A stretch of 64,000 nucleotides of DNA from Ezakiella sp. (lineage in GTDB: Bacteria > Bacillota > Clostridia > Tissierellales > Peptoniphilaceae). The position numbers and the translations under genes are program-made. The notes beneath the pieces are model-generated. The model was not told where the DNA came from. It did no database searches and was given only the letters and a program-made list of their open reading frames with translations. Shown piece by piece: positions 52,044 to 60,972 of this stretch; position 1 is the first letter of the stretch, and each line of letters opens with the position of its first letter. Location: contig JALFRW010000030.1 in NCBI GenBank assembly GCA_022778715.1, positions 62,001 to 126,000 on the forward strand, given 5' to 3'.

Positions 52044-52100
52044 ATTGGTGGCTAAAATTTATGCGATGGGGCGGACACTAAATTTTAAAAGTCACCTAAT
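52044..52100 (-). promoter_or_regulatory. Structured 5' leader hairpin of the secreted operon
   Basis: Minus strand ATTAGGTGAC..AAAATTTA-(GTGTCCGCCCCATCGCA)-TAAATTTT..GCCACCAAT. Confidence 0.6.
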
Positions 52101-52207
52101 TCCCAAAAGGGATTTGCAAATATACGAAATGTTTAATTTAAGCAAAAATTACACTTAATAACTTTCTAATTTGCTCATCGGAAATAATATATACTTCCTT
52201 GTATTAT

Positions 52208-52235
52208 ATTATATACTTTTATGACTAATAGTCAA
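52208..52235 (-). promoter_or_regulatory. Sigma-A-like promoter of the secreted operon
   Basis: Minus strand TTGACT - 16 bp - TATAAT; -35 overlaps 13-bp palindrome TGACTA-T-TAGTCA. Confidence 0.7.
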
Positions 52236-52629
52236 TAGTGTTCCTATACTTATTTAATTTTTATTAATATTTTACATAATTTAATAATTAACAATTAATT
52301 TAAATAAATTATAATTATTATAATTAAGTCTAACTACTAATATTTTTAAATATTACAAAGAATAGAATGTGGAAAACTCAGTAATATATCTATTTTTTAT
52401 TATAAATTATATTTATTAGTTGTTATAATTTAATATTGTTACAGCAAAAAATATATAATAAAAAATTTCTTTCAATATTATAAACTTTTATCTCTAATAT
52501 AGAGTATCTTCTCAAAACAAAAAAAATATCGTATTATGATTGAGATATATAGTCCTATTTGGCATAAAAGTTTTTTGATCTATTTGTTTTTATTCACTTA
52601 TATATTTTTATAAAATTTATTTTGCCTAC

Positions 52630-52652
52630 AAAAAAAGCACCATAAGGTGCTA
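52630..52652 (-). terminator. Intrinsic terminator of rny
   Basis: Minus strand AGCACC-TTAT-GGTGCT-TTTTTTT overlapping rny stop. Confidence 0.85.
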
Positions 52653-54191
52653 TTTTGCTATATGAGATCTACGAACTTCCTTAATCAAATTAACTTTAAT
52701 TTGACCGGGATATTGCATTTCATCTTCAATTCTCTTTGCAATGTCGTGTGCCATAACAGTCATTTCGTCATCGGAAACTTTATCCGGTTTAACTAAAATT
52801 CTAACTTCTCGTCCAGCTTGTACTGCAAACGACTTTTCGATACCGTCAAAAGAATTAGCAATTTCTTCAAGTTTTTCAAGACGTTTGATATAGCTATCCA
52901 AAGTTTCACGTCTTGCTCCAGGTCTTGCAGCACTAATTGCATCGGCTGCTTGAACTAACAATGCTTCAACGGTTGTAGGTTCCACGTCATTGTGGTGAGC
53001 TTCTATACAGTGAATTACATCTTTTCCAACTTTGTATTTTTTAGCTAAATTTACACCAAGTTCAATATGAGTACCTTCAAATTCACGATCTATACCTTTT
53101 CCAATATCGTGCAATAAGCCTCCCATCTTTGCAACGCGAACATTGGCACCGAGCTCTTCTGCCATTATTCCAGCTAAATTTGCAACTTCGATAGAATGTT
53201 CAAGAACATTTTGGCCATAACTTGTTCTAAATTTGAGTCGTCCGATGTATTTTTGCAGCTCAGGACTAATGTTGTGTAAACCGGTTTCCAAAACTGCCTC
53301 ATTGCCAGCTTCAGCAATGACTTTATCAACCTCGTCTTTAGCTTTTTCAACCACCTCTTCAATACGAGCCGGATGAATTCTGCCATCTTGTAAAAGTTTT
53401 GTAAGTGCAATTCTTGCAATCTCTCTTCTAATAGGATCAAAACTGGATAGTACTACAGCTTCCGGAGTATCATCTATGATTAAATCCACCCCTGTTAGAC
53501 TTTCTAGGATTCTTATATTTCTACCTTCACGACCTATAATGCGGCCTTTCATTTCATCATTTGGTAAATCTACAACAGTGACTGATGTTTCACTGACATA
53601 ATCTGAAGCAAGTCTCTGAATTGCTGAAGAAATAATTTCGCGAGCTTTTTCGTCTTGACTCTCTTTGATTTGGTCTTCCATTTGTCTAATTCTGATAGCC
53701 GTCTCTTGAGTGATTTCGTGATCTAAATCTTCAATTAAGATATTCTTAGCCTCTTCTCGAGTTAGACCAGAAATTTCTTCAAGCTTCAGTTTTTCTTTTT
53801 CAATCAATTCATCAATACTAGAATTTTTATCTTCTGCATCTTTAAGTCTTTGACTTAACTTATCTTCCTTCTTTTGCAAATTATCAATTTTTCTATCAAG
53901 AGATTCTTCGCGGCTGATAAGTCTCTTTTCAGTATTTTGAAGCTCTCTTCTTCTATCTTTGGACTCTCTATCAAAATCATCCTTAGATTTTTGAATTTCC
54001 TCTTTTGCATTAAGAATCAATTCTTTCTTTTGAGCTTCACCTTCACTTTTTGCATTTTCGATAATTCTACTTGCTTCCACTTCTGCAGAAGTAATAGTTT
54101 TTTCTGCTAAGTGTTTTCTCATTATATAACCAATAAAAATACCAATTGCTAAGGAAAAAATGAAAATCAAAAAATAATATAATACGGGCAT
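52650..54191 (-). CDS. rny: Ribonuclease Y
   Basis: N-terminal TM, coiled coil, KH ([31 protein letters not shown]), HD domain ([10 protein letters not shown]). Confidence 0.97.
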   Translation of the reverse strand: MPVLYYFLIFIFSLAIGIFIGYIMRKHLAEKTITSAEVEASRIIENAKSEGEAQKKELILNAKEEIQKSKDDFDRESKDRRRELQNTEKRLISREESLDRKIDNLQKKEDKLSQRLKDAEDKNSSIDELIEKEKLKLEEISGLTREEAKNILIEDLDHEITQETAIRIRQMEDQIKESQDEKAREIISSAIQRLASDYVSETSVTVVDLPNDEMKGRIIGREGRNIRILESLTGVDLIIDDTPEAVVLSSFDPIRREIARIALTKLLQDGRIHPARIEEVVEKAKDEVDKVIAEAGNEAVLETGLHNISPELQKYIGRLKFRTSYGQNVLEHSIEVANLAGIMAEELGANVRVAKMGGLLHDIGKGIDREFEGTHIELGVNLAKKYKVGKDVIHCIEAHHNDVEPTTVEALLVQAADAISAARPGARRETLDSYIKRLEKLEEIANSFDGIEKSFAVQAGREVRILVKPDKVSDDEMTVMAHDIAKRIEDEMQYPGQIKVNLIKEVRRSHIAK

Positions 54192-54331
54192 ATCTTCTCC
54201 TTTCTATTAAATTGTAAAAGTTCAAAAGATAAACTATTAAATAGAATATCTATATTTTAAGCAAAACGCTTACTTATATTGTAACTCAATTAAATAAAAT
54301 TGTCAATTTATAATAGGAGATTTAACTCAAT

Positions 54332-55039
54332 TTAATAATTTTCTTCAAATTCGATTATTTCCTTATCATAGATTTCTTCATTTGATGAACGAATAGATTC
54401 ATCCACAACAGTTGAAATTCCTTTGTTTTGCGTTACACTGAAATTTTTATCCCCAATATATGAAAGATAACTATCGTGTGTCACCATTATTATTTGACGA
54501 TTAAACTCAATTGAGAAATTTTTTAAATATAAACCCACATTTGAAATATAATCTTTTGATACATACTTTGCAGGCTCATCCAAAATAATTGGTCCTAAAA
54601 TACTATTTGCAGTTAAAATTTCGGCAATAGAAAGTCTAAGGCCAAGGCTAACCACGTCCACAATTCCACCGCCACGAGATTCTTCTGGAATTGTTAATAC
54701 ATCTGGATTTCCATTTTCATCGGTTACATAAAACTCCATACCTGCAGCTTTTTTTGTGGTCTCTTCTTTTATAATAAAACGTATATTTGTTTTAAAAACA
54801 TACCTGAGGCAAGAAGTTACAATATTTTCTATAATAGATTTGGCTTGCTCCCTAGCATAAGAAATCGCATGTTGCAAAAGTACCACGGTTTTTTCATATA
54901 ATTCTATATATTCTTCATAGGAATTAATCTCTTCCTCAAGAGTTTTTATATTATTTAGCGTGATTTCTCTTTTTGTTTCTTCTGCAATTAGCTCAATGGA
55001 TTCTGCTTCAATATATTCATTAATATTATTTAAGTTCAT
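54332..55039 (-). CDS. Rad50/SbcC-like ATPase, C-terminal lobe
   Basis: EESRGGGIVDVVSLGLRLSIAEIL signature region, GPIILDEPAKYVSKDYISNV Walker B/D-loop, IIMVTHDSYL; ATG at 55039 overlaps preceding stop. Confidence 0.85.
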   Translation of the reverse strand: MNLNNINEYIEAESIELIAEETKREITLNNIKTLEEEINSYEEYIELYEKTVVLLQHAISYAREQAKSIIENIVTSCLRYVFKTNIRFIIKEETTKKAAGMEFYVTDENGNPDVLTIPEESRGGGIVDVVSLGLRLSIAEILTANSILGPIILDEPAKYVSKDYISNVGLYLKNFSIEFNRQIIMVTHDSYLSYIGDKNFSVTQNKGISTVVDESIRSSNEEIYDKEIIEFEENY

Positions 55040-55271
55040 TGTTTTCAGCAATTATTCTTTCACATTCAGCAAGTTTTGATTCAATTTCTTGACCCAACCT
55101 TTTGATGTCTTCTTCAATTGTTTCAGGAGTAGAGCCAGCAGCTTTTATTTCTTCAATACAGATTGCCTTTGAGTTTTTTAGTTCTTCAAGTCTACCAATT
55201 GCTTGATTTCTTTTCATAGTGGCAGCTTCAAGTTGCTCTTTAATTATTTTTGCTCTTTCTTCAAATTTCAT
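55026..55271 (-). CDS. Small coiled-coil protein, 81 aa, between the Rad50-like halves
   Basis: Overlaps both neighbours; AAGGAG upstream; charged helical sequence. Confidence 0.75.
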   Translation of the reverse strand: MKFEERAKIIKEQLEAATMKRNQAIGRLEELKNSKAICIEEIKAAGSTPETIEEDIKRLGQEIESKLAECERIIAENNELK

Positions 55272-56589
55272 ATCTTGTGTAATACTCCTTTCTTATTTTA
55301 TCTACATGAGATTTTGTAATATCTGAGCCACATATTGGACACACTTTTTCGCTTGAAATCAATTCTAAATAATTTTCAACATTATTTTTTATTGCAATTT
55401 CTTCATTTTTAATTAAGATCTCAATTTTTGAAATCAATTCATTTGTATTCTTAAGAGCGCTATATTGGTTAATCAGTTCAACATAATCATAAATTCTTTT
55501 TATTAAGTAATCGTAACTTTTAGTCAATGTGTTTACTAAATCCGAATCATAAATAGATTGAACATCATTCAGACCACTATTAAGGTATTTTAATTTGATA
55601 TTAAGATTTATTAACATTTCACGCTTATTTGTTAATAATTGTACTTCATCTATTCTTTTATTAATGTCTTCTAGACCCTCAGTGTTACTAATAAATTTGC
55701 TTGTTTTTGCAATTTCATTTTCTATTGTTTTGTATCTCGAAAGCTTAGAAAACAAATCATTGCCTTCCTTTATCTTTTCGTCAATACCTGTAAATTTCTG
55801 ATTTAAGATATCAATAGCATTAAATGATTTAATTTTGTTTTCTTCAATTTTAATCTTTTCATTTATTTCATCATACTTATTTGAGTAAGTCTTTAATCTA
55901 TCAATTTTTTCGTTTTGTTCATTTATAGCATTGTAGATAGATTTAATATTTTCTAAGTTTTTCTTCTTTTTATCAAGATGTATAAAATTATTAAGGTGTT
56001 CATTTTCTTTTTTAAGTTTGTCTTCAGCAGAGCTTAATTTGTTCTTATATTCCCTTGAATAAGCCCTTCCCTTTTTAATAGCGAGGTCAATATTACCAAC
56101 GTTTGTAATAGAACCGATTGCCTTTGCTTTTTTATCGGTAGATAATGATAATAAAAATGGCCCTTCAAGCTGAGTGTGATAAGTGACGGGCACTTCTAAA
56201 TCATCAGCGATTTTAAAGTTTCTAACGCCTGTTATTTCCATCACTTCTTCAGGTACATTATTTTTGCCTAGTCCTGAAAACTCTTCAAGTTTGTCTTCTT
56301 CCGGATAGTAAATTTTATATCCGTTAAAAGTCTTATTTCTAAGCCTTGTGATAATGTGTCCATCGTCATATACTATTTTAATAAAAGCTTCTGTTTCACC
56401 ATTTCTAATAAAAGTGGTGCCAGATGGTTTATTGAAAAAAATCCATCCTAAGGCTCTTAAAATAGCGGTTTTACCTACGTCAGAATTACCCAGTATAACA
56501 TTCACACCGTCGCATAACTCCAACTCTGTATTTGCATGAGATTGAAAGTTTTTAATTATAATTGATTTAATTTTTCTCTTCTTATTCAT
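55261..56589 (-). CDS. Rad50/SbcC-like ATPase, N-terminal lobe with zinc hook
   Basis: IKSIIIKNFQSHANTELELCDGVNVILGNSDVGKTAILRALGWIFF (Walker A), long coiled coil, CPICGSD near C-terminus; no Walker B in this ORF. Confidence 0.88.
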   Translation of the reverse strand: MNKKRKIKSIIIKNFQSHANTELELCDGVNVILGNSDVGKTAILRALGWIFFNKPSGTTFIRNGETEAFIKIVYDDGHIITRLRNKTFNGYKIYYPEEDKLEEFSGLGKNNVPEEVMEITGVRNFKIADDLEVPVTYHTQLEGPFLLSLSTDKKAKAIGSITNVGNIDLAIKKGRAYSREYKNKLSSAEDKLKKENEHLNNFIHLDKKKKNLENIKSIYNAINEQNEKIDRLKTYSNKYDEINEKIKIEENKIKSFNAIDILNQKFTGIDEKIKEGNDLFSKLSRYKTIENEIAKTSKFISNTEGLEDINKRIDEVQLLTNKREMLINLNIKLKYLNSGLNDVQSIYDSDLVNTLTKSYDYLIKRIYDYVELINQYSALKNTNELISKIEILIKNEEIAIKNNVENYLELISSEKVCPICGSDITKSHVDKIRKEYYTRYEI

Positions 56590-57556
56590 CTGGATTATTT
56601 TGAACCTCATCTAACAATTCTATCGCTTTTGCTTTCACATTGTCTTCAATAGCTTCATTTTTCTCAAGCTCTCTCAAAATATCATCAAAGTTGAGCATTT
56701 TTTCAAATTGAATACTTTTTATCTTTTCTTTTTCATATTCAAATCTTTCATTTGCTATTTTTTCTTCAATTATAGAATTCCTGTCTAAGATATCTTCACC
56801 TTTCTTGGCGGATCTTAAATACACGTCTTTAATATTGATATTTTCACCTTTATTTAGTTCTACAACTATAACTTTTGGCCTTCTAGTAAGTTCAATTTCG
56901 CTTGCTTCAAGCCTTGCAATGCTTCCAGGATTATAGAATAACTTTCCTTCATAGTTGATAAGCTCAAAACCTGTATGATAGTGTCCGCTAAGCGTTAAAT
57001 CCGCTTTGGTGTGCTTTATTTCGTCAACTAGTGTGTGATTTATTAATTCAAACTTCTTTGCTAAAAGCATTCCGTGTGCAATCATAATATCGAAATCTGC
57101 GAGTTTTTTATTAACAATATAGGCACCGCGTCCAATATCAGTATCTAAATCTCTTGAAAAAGATGCAGAGTGAAGTGCAACAGATGTGTCTTTGAGTGTA
57201 AAACAAATTGGACTATTATCGCGCATAATTGTTATAAGCGAAAAATCATGTAAAAGTGCAATGGCAGTTCTATTTAAACTATTTACATTGTATCCAAATA
57301 TATCATGATTTCCAGGTACAAAAAAAATAGGCTTTTCAAAACTTTGCATCACTTTTGCAAATTGCCTAATTGTAAATATTGGAACATCTGGGCGGTCGAC
57401 TAAGTCGCCGCCATGAATATAAAAATCTACATCATTTTCTATTCCAATATTTCTGATTTCCACAAATGCTTCATATAAAGATTCTTTGAAATCGTCCAGC
57501 CTATGTCTTGGAGTTGTCGAACGAATATGAGTGTCACTAAAATATAGAAATTTCAT
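56582..57556 (-). CDS. Mre11/SbcD-like metallophosphoesterase
   Basis: FSDTHIR, HGGDLVDRP, VPGNHDIFG, LSGHYHTG. Confidence 0.9.
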   Translation of the reverse strand: MKFLYFSDTHIRSTTPRHRLDDFKESLYEAFVEIRNIGIENDVDFYIHGGDLVDRPDVPIFTIRQFAKVMQSFEKPIFFVPGNHDIFGYNVNSLNRTAIALLHDFSLITIMRDNSPICFTLKDTSVALHSASFSRDLDTDIGRGAYIVNKKLADFDIMIAHGMLLAKKFELINHTLVDEIKHTKADLTLSGHYHTGFELINYEGKLFYNPGSIARLEASEIELTRRPKVIVVELNKGENINIKDVYLRSAKKGEDILDRNSIIEEKIANERFEYEKEKIKSIQFEKMLNFDDILRELEKNEAIEDNVKAKAIELLDEVQNNPDE

Positions 57557-57567
57557 ATTATATATTA

Positions 57568-58632
57568 TTATTCTTCTTCCTGTTGTTCCGGTTCCAGTTC
57601 TGTTGCATCTTGTTCTTTTGTTGATGATATATATGTTTCTTTAGAAACCGGACGAAGGTTATACATTTCTCTAATTTTGCTATCGATTTCATATTCTATT
57701 TCAGGATTATTTTTAAGCCATTCTTTTGAATTTTCTGCGCCTTGTCCAATATTTTCTCCGTTGTATGAAAACCAACTACCTGCTTTATTAATGATATTAT
57801 TCTTGACAGCTACATTTAAAATATCACTTTCTTTTGAAATACCAGTACCATACATGATATCAAATTCGGCTATTTTAAATGGTGGAGCCACTTTGTTTTT
57901 AACAACTTTTGCTTGAGTCTTGTTGCCAATTACATCATCACCCTGTTTTATTTGGTCTTTCTTTCTTATTTCGAGCCTTACTGACGAATAGAATTTAAGA
58001 GCACGACCTCCAGTTGTAACTTCCGGATTTCCGTATACGCCAACTTTTTCTCTTATTTGATTGATAAATATACAAGTTGTCTTTGAAACATTTATAGCCC
58101 CAGTTAACTTTCTCATAGCCTTACTCATAAGTCTTGCATGAGCACCAACTTGCATGTCTGTCATCTCTCCTTCGATTTCACTCTTTGGTACAAGTGCTGC
58201 AACTGAGTCAATTACAACTATATCTACAGCTCCACTTCTAACCAGGCTTTCGGTGATTTGAAGCGCTTGTTCACCATAGTCCGGTTGAGAAATAATTAAA
58301 TTGTCTACATCTACGCCCAAATTTTTGGCATATTCAGGGTCTAATGCGTGTTCAGCGTCAATAAAAGCTGCAACTCCACCCATTTTTTGAACTTCCGCAA
58401 TTATATGCAAACTTACAGTAGTTTTACCACTACTTTCTGCACCATAGATTTCAATAATTCTGCCTCGTGGAATACCGCCAATTCCAAGTGCAATATCTAG
58501 GTCAATACTTCCAGTAGGAATTGAAGCTACTTGCATTGAGGTTTTATCGCCAAGCTTCATGATTGAGCCTTTACCAAATTGCTTGGTAATTTGTTCCATT
58601 ACTTTCTTTAAAGCTTCTTCTCTTTCTGTCAT
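57568..58632 (-). CDS. recA: Recombinase RecA
   Basis: [50 protein letters not shown]. Confidence 0.98.
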   Translation of the reverse strand: MTEREEALKKVMEQITKQFGKGSIMKLGDKTSMQVASIPTGSIDLDIALGIGGIPRGRIIEIYGAESSGKTTVSLHIIAEVQKMGGVAAFIDAEHALDPEYAKNLGVDVDNLIISQPDYGEQALQITESLVRSGAVDIVVIDSVAALVPKSEIEGEMTDMQVGAHARLMSKAMRKLTGAINVSKTTCIFINQIREKVGVYGNPEVTTGGRALKFYSSVRLEIRKKDQIKQGDDVIGNKTQAKVVKNKVAPPFKIAEFDIMYGTGISKESDILNVAVKNNIINKAGSWFSYNGENIGQGAENSKEWLKNNPEIEYEIDSKIREMYNLRPVSKETYISSTKEQDATELEPEQQEEE

Positions 58633-58633
58633 T

Positions 58634-59122
58634 TTAAATCTCCTTTATAATTTCTAAAGTTTTTCTAAGTGCAACTTCTGTTGCTTTTAGTCTTACTCTA
58701 TTTCTATCACCTGTAAAATGAAACTCTTTGTGAATTGTCTTGTCTATTTTTGGCGATTTTATACAAAAACCAATATAACAATATCCGTTGTTTTCTCCAT
58801 CGTTTGGACCGGCAAAGCCTGTTGTAGCTATACCAATTGTTGAATTTGTATAAGCTTGAACACCTTCACACATTTCGCAAACGGTCTCTTTTGAAACGGC
58901 TGTATATTTATCCAATGTTCCTTTTTTTACACCTAAAAATTTTTCTTTAGCAAAAAGTGTATAAGCCACAATTCCAGCTACTAATACATTTGAACTGCCG
59001 GATGAATCAGTTATAGATTTTGTTATAAATCCACCTGTAAAGCTTTCTGCAGTAGAAATTGTGATATTCTTTTTTGTTGCTATTTTAATAATTTCATCAG
59101 TAATATTAAGAAAATTATTCAT
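58634..59122 (-). CDS. cinA: CinA C-terminal domain (nicotinamide-nucleotide amidohydrolase), standalone
   Basis: [43 protein letters not shown]. Confidence 0.92.
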   Translation of the reverse strand: MNNFLNITDEIIKIATKKNITISTAESFTGGFITKSITDSSGSSNVLVAGIVAYTLFAKEKFLGVKKGTLDKYTAVSKETVCEMCEGVQAYTNSTIGIATTGFAGPNDGENNGYCYIGFCIKSPKIDKTIHKEFHFTGDRNRVRLKATEVALRKTLEIIKEI

Positions 59123-59687
59123 TTGTCTCTTTCAAAACTCCAATGTTTTTATTAATGTAAACGATTAATGAAATAATTGCTAATGCAACGCTTATATAAA
59201 TTGTATAAATTCCTATTTTTAGCATGCTGTTTAATGCAGGAATATTGTACGAGAATAACACAATTACTATTCCAATTAATTGAACTGCAGTTTTAGCTTT
59301 ACCCCAAAACCCAGCAGCAATTGTTATGCCTTTTTGAGCTGCGATTAATCTAAAACCACTAATTGTAAATTCTCTAAAAATTACTATAATCACGGCAACT
59401 GCAGAGATTATAGACTGTTCTACAAAAATTGTGAGAGCACTTAAAACTAAAATCTTATCTGCAAGTGGATCTACAAATTTACCAAAAGTAGTGATTTGGC
59501 TGTATTTTCTTGCAATATATCCATCAAGAGCGTCCGTAGCTGCAGCAATCACAAAAACTATTCCGGAAATATATGTTTCTCTATAAATATAAAATAAGGT
59601 TATAAAAACCGGTACTAAACAAATTCTCAAAAGGGTGAGTTTATTTGGCACATTCAATTTTTTATATTGTTTTCGCAATTGTGTCAT
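59115..59687 (-). CDS. pgsA: CDP-diacylglycerol-glycerol-3-phosphate 3-phosphatidyltransferase
   Basis: DALDGYIARKYSQITTFGKFVDPLADK. Confidence 0.95.
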   Translation of the reverse strand: MTQLRKQYKKLNVPNKLTLLRICLVPVFITLFYIYRETYISGIVFVIAAATDALDGYIARKYSQITTFGKFVDPLADKILVLSALTIFVEQSIISAVAVIIVIFREFTISGFRLIAAQKGITIAAGFWGKAKTAVQLIGIVIVLFSYNIPALNSMLKIGIYTIYISVALAIISLIVYINKNIGVLKETNE

Positions 59688-60972
59688 ATTGAGTCGCCTC
59701 CGTAATTATAATATCGTAAAAATTTCCTATTTCTAATTCTTTATCGCTCTTTATATATACTACTCCATCAATTCCCGGAGCATCCATATATGTTCTTCCG
59801 ACATACATTTCACCTTTGCTTTCAACAATAGCCCTTAAATGTTTGCCAATTTTAGAATTTAATTTTTTATATGAAACTTCTTGTTGCAGAGCCATAAGAG
59901 CATTAAAGCGATCTTCCTTTTTTTCGTCAGAAACATTATCACCTAGTTTGTATGCTGGAGTATCTTCTTCCAAACTGTATTTAAACACGCCAATTTTATC
60001 AAGCTTATATTCAGCGACGAATTTTTTTAACTCTTCAAAAGCTTCAGATGTTTCATTCACAAAGCCGACAATAAAAGTGGTTCTAATAACAATCTCAGGA
60101 ATTTCTCTTCTCAACTTATTAATTAACTCTAACACATGCTTCTTGTCGATTTTTCGACCCATCAGCTTTAAAACATCATCGTTTATATGTTGTAGAGGCA
60201 TATCTACATACTTACATACCTTGTCACAGTTTTTTATTGCGTCTATTAACTCATCGTCAATGCCTTCCGGATACATATATAGTATTCTAATCCACTCGAG
60301 GTTTTCGATAGAATTTAAAGCTTTTATAAGCTTTCCAAGAGACCTTTTTCCATATAAATCCACACCATAGTCAGTGGTGTTTTGTGCTATTAAAATCACT
60401 TCTTTTGTCCCATTTTGAACCAAATATCTAACTTCATCCACGATATTTTCAATCGGTCTAGATCTATGTTTTCCTCTCAGTTTTGGAATTATGCAATAAG
60501 TGCAATGGTTATCACAACCTTCAGAGATTTTCACGAATTGTGTTATTTTAAAATCGATTCTTTTTGAGTCTTCCACATATTTTGAATTTACATCTCCAAC
60601 AAAAACTGGGCGTTTTCCTAAAAGCACCTCACCCAAAAAATTATTTATCTTACCTATTTCACCTGTTCCAATAATTCCATCAATTTCAGGAATTTCCACC
60701 AATAAATCTTCAGGATATCTTTGTCCCAAACACCCAGCCACAATCAAGTATTTGAGATTGTGTTTTTTCAATTCTGAAAACTCTAAAATAGCATCTATTG
60801 ATTGCGTTTTTGAATCCAAGATAAAACTGCAAGTGTTAACCACAATTATATTTGCTTCAAAAGGATTTTCAGTAAGTTCAAATTTGGTTTTATCTAAAAC
60901 CGAAATCATAACTTCAGTGTCGATATCGTTTTTGGAACATCCAAGAGTTTCAAAATACAATTTATTCTTCAT
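59662..60972 (-). CDS. rimO: Ribosomal protein S12 methylthiotransferase RimO
   Basis: ETLGCSKNDIDTE, EGCDNHCTYCIIPKLRGKHRSRP. Confidence 0.96.
   Translation of the reverse strand: MKNKLYFETLGCSKNDIDTEVMISVLDKTKFELTENPFEANIIVVNTCSFILDSKTQSIDAILEFSELKKHNLKYLIVAGCLGQRYPEDLLVEIPEIDGIIGTGEIGKINNFLGEVLLGKRPVFVGDVNSKYVEDSKRIDFKITQFVKISEGCDNHCTYCIIPKLRGKHRSRPIENIVDEVRYLVQNGTKEVILIAQNTTDYGVDLYGKRSLGKLIKALNSIENLEWIRILYMYPEGIDDELIDAIKNCDKVCKYVDMPLQHINDDVLKLMGRKIDKKHVLELINKLRREIPEIVIRTTFIVGFVNETSEAFEELKKFVAEYKLDKIGVFKYSLEEDTPAYKLGDNVSDEKKEDRFNALMALQQEVSYKKLNSKIGKHLRAIVESKGEMYVGRTYMDAPGIDGVVYIKSDKELEIGNFYDIIITEATQYDTIAKTI

Noticed and set aside
54332-56610. Split Rad50 as a sequencing-error pseudogene
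   Set aside because: Not fully excluded, but clean overlapping stop/start junctions, an RBS before the middle ORF and intact motifs in each part favour real separate genes
59816-60370. 184-aa + strand ORF (also 60500..60991)
   Set aside because: Antisense to rimO; no recognisable domain, Ser/Phe-rich shadow composition
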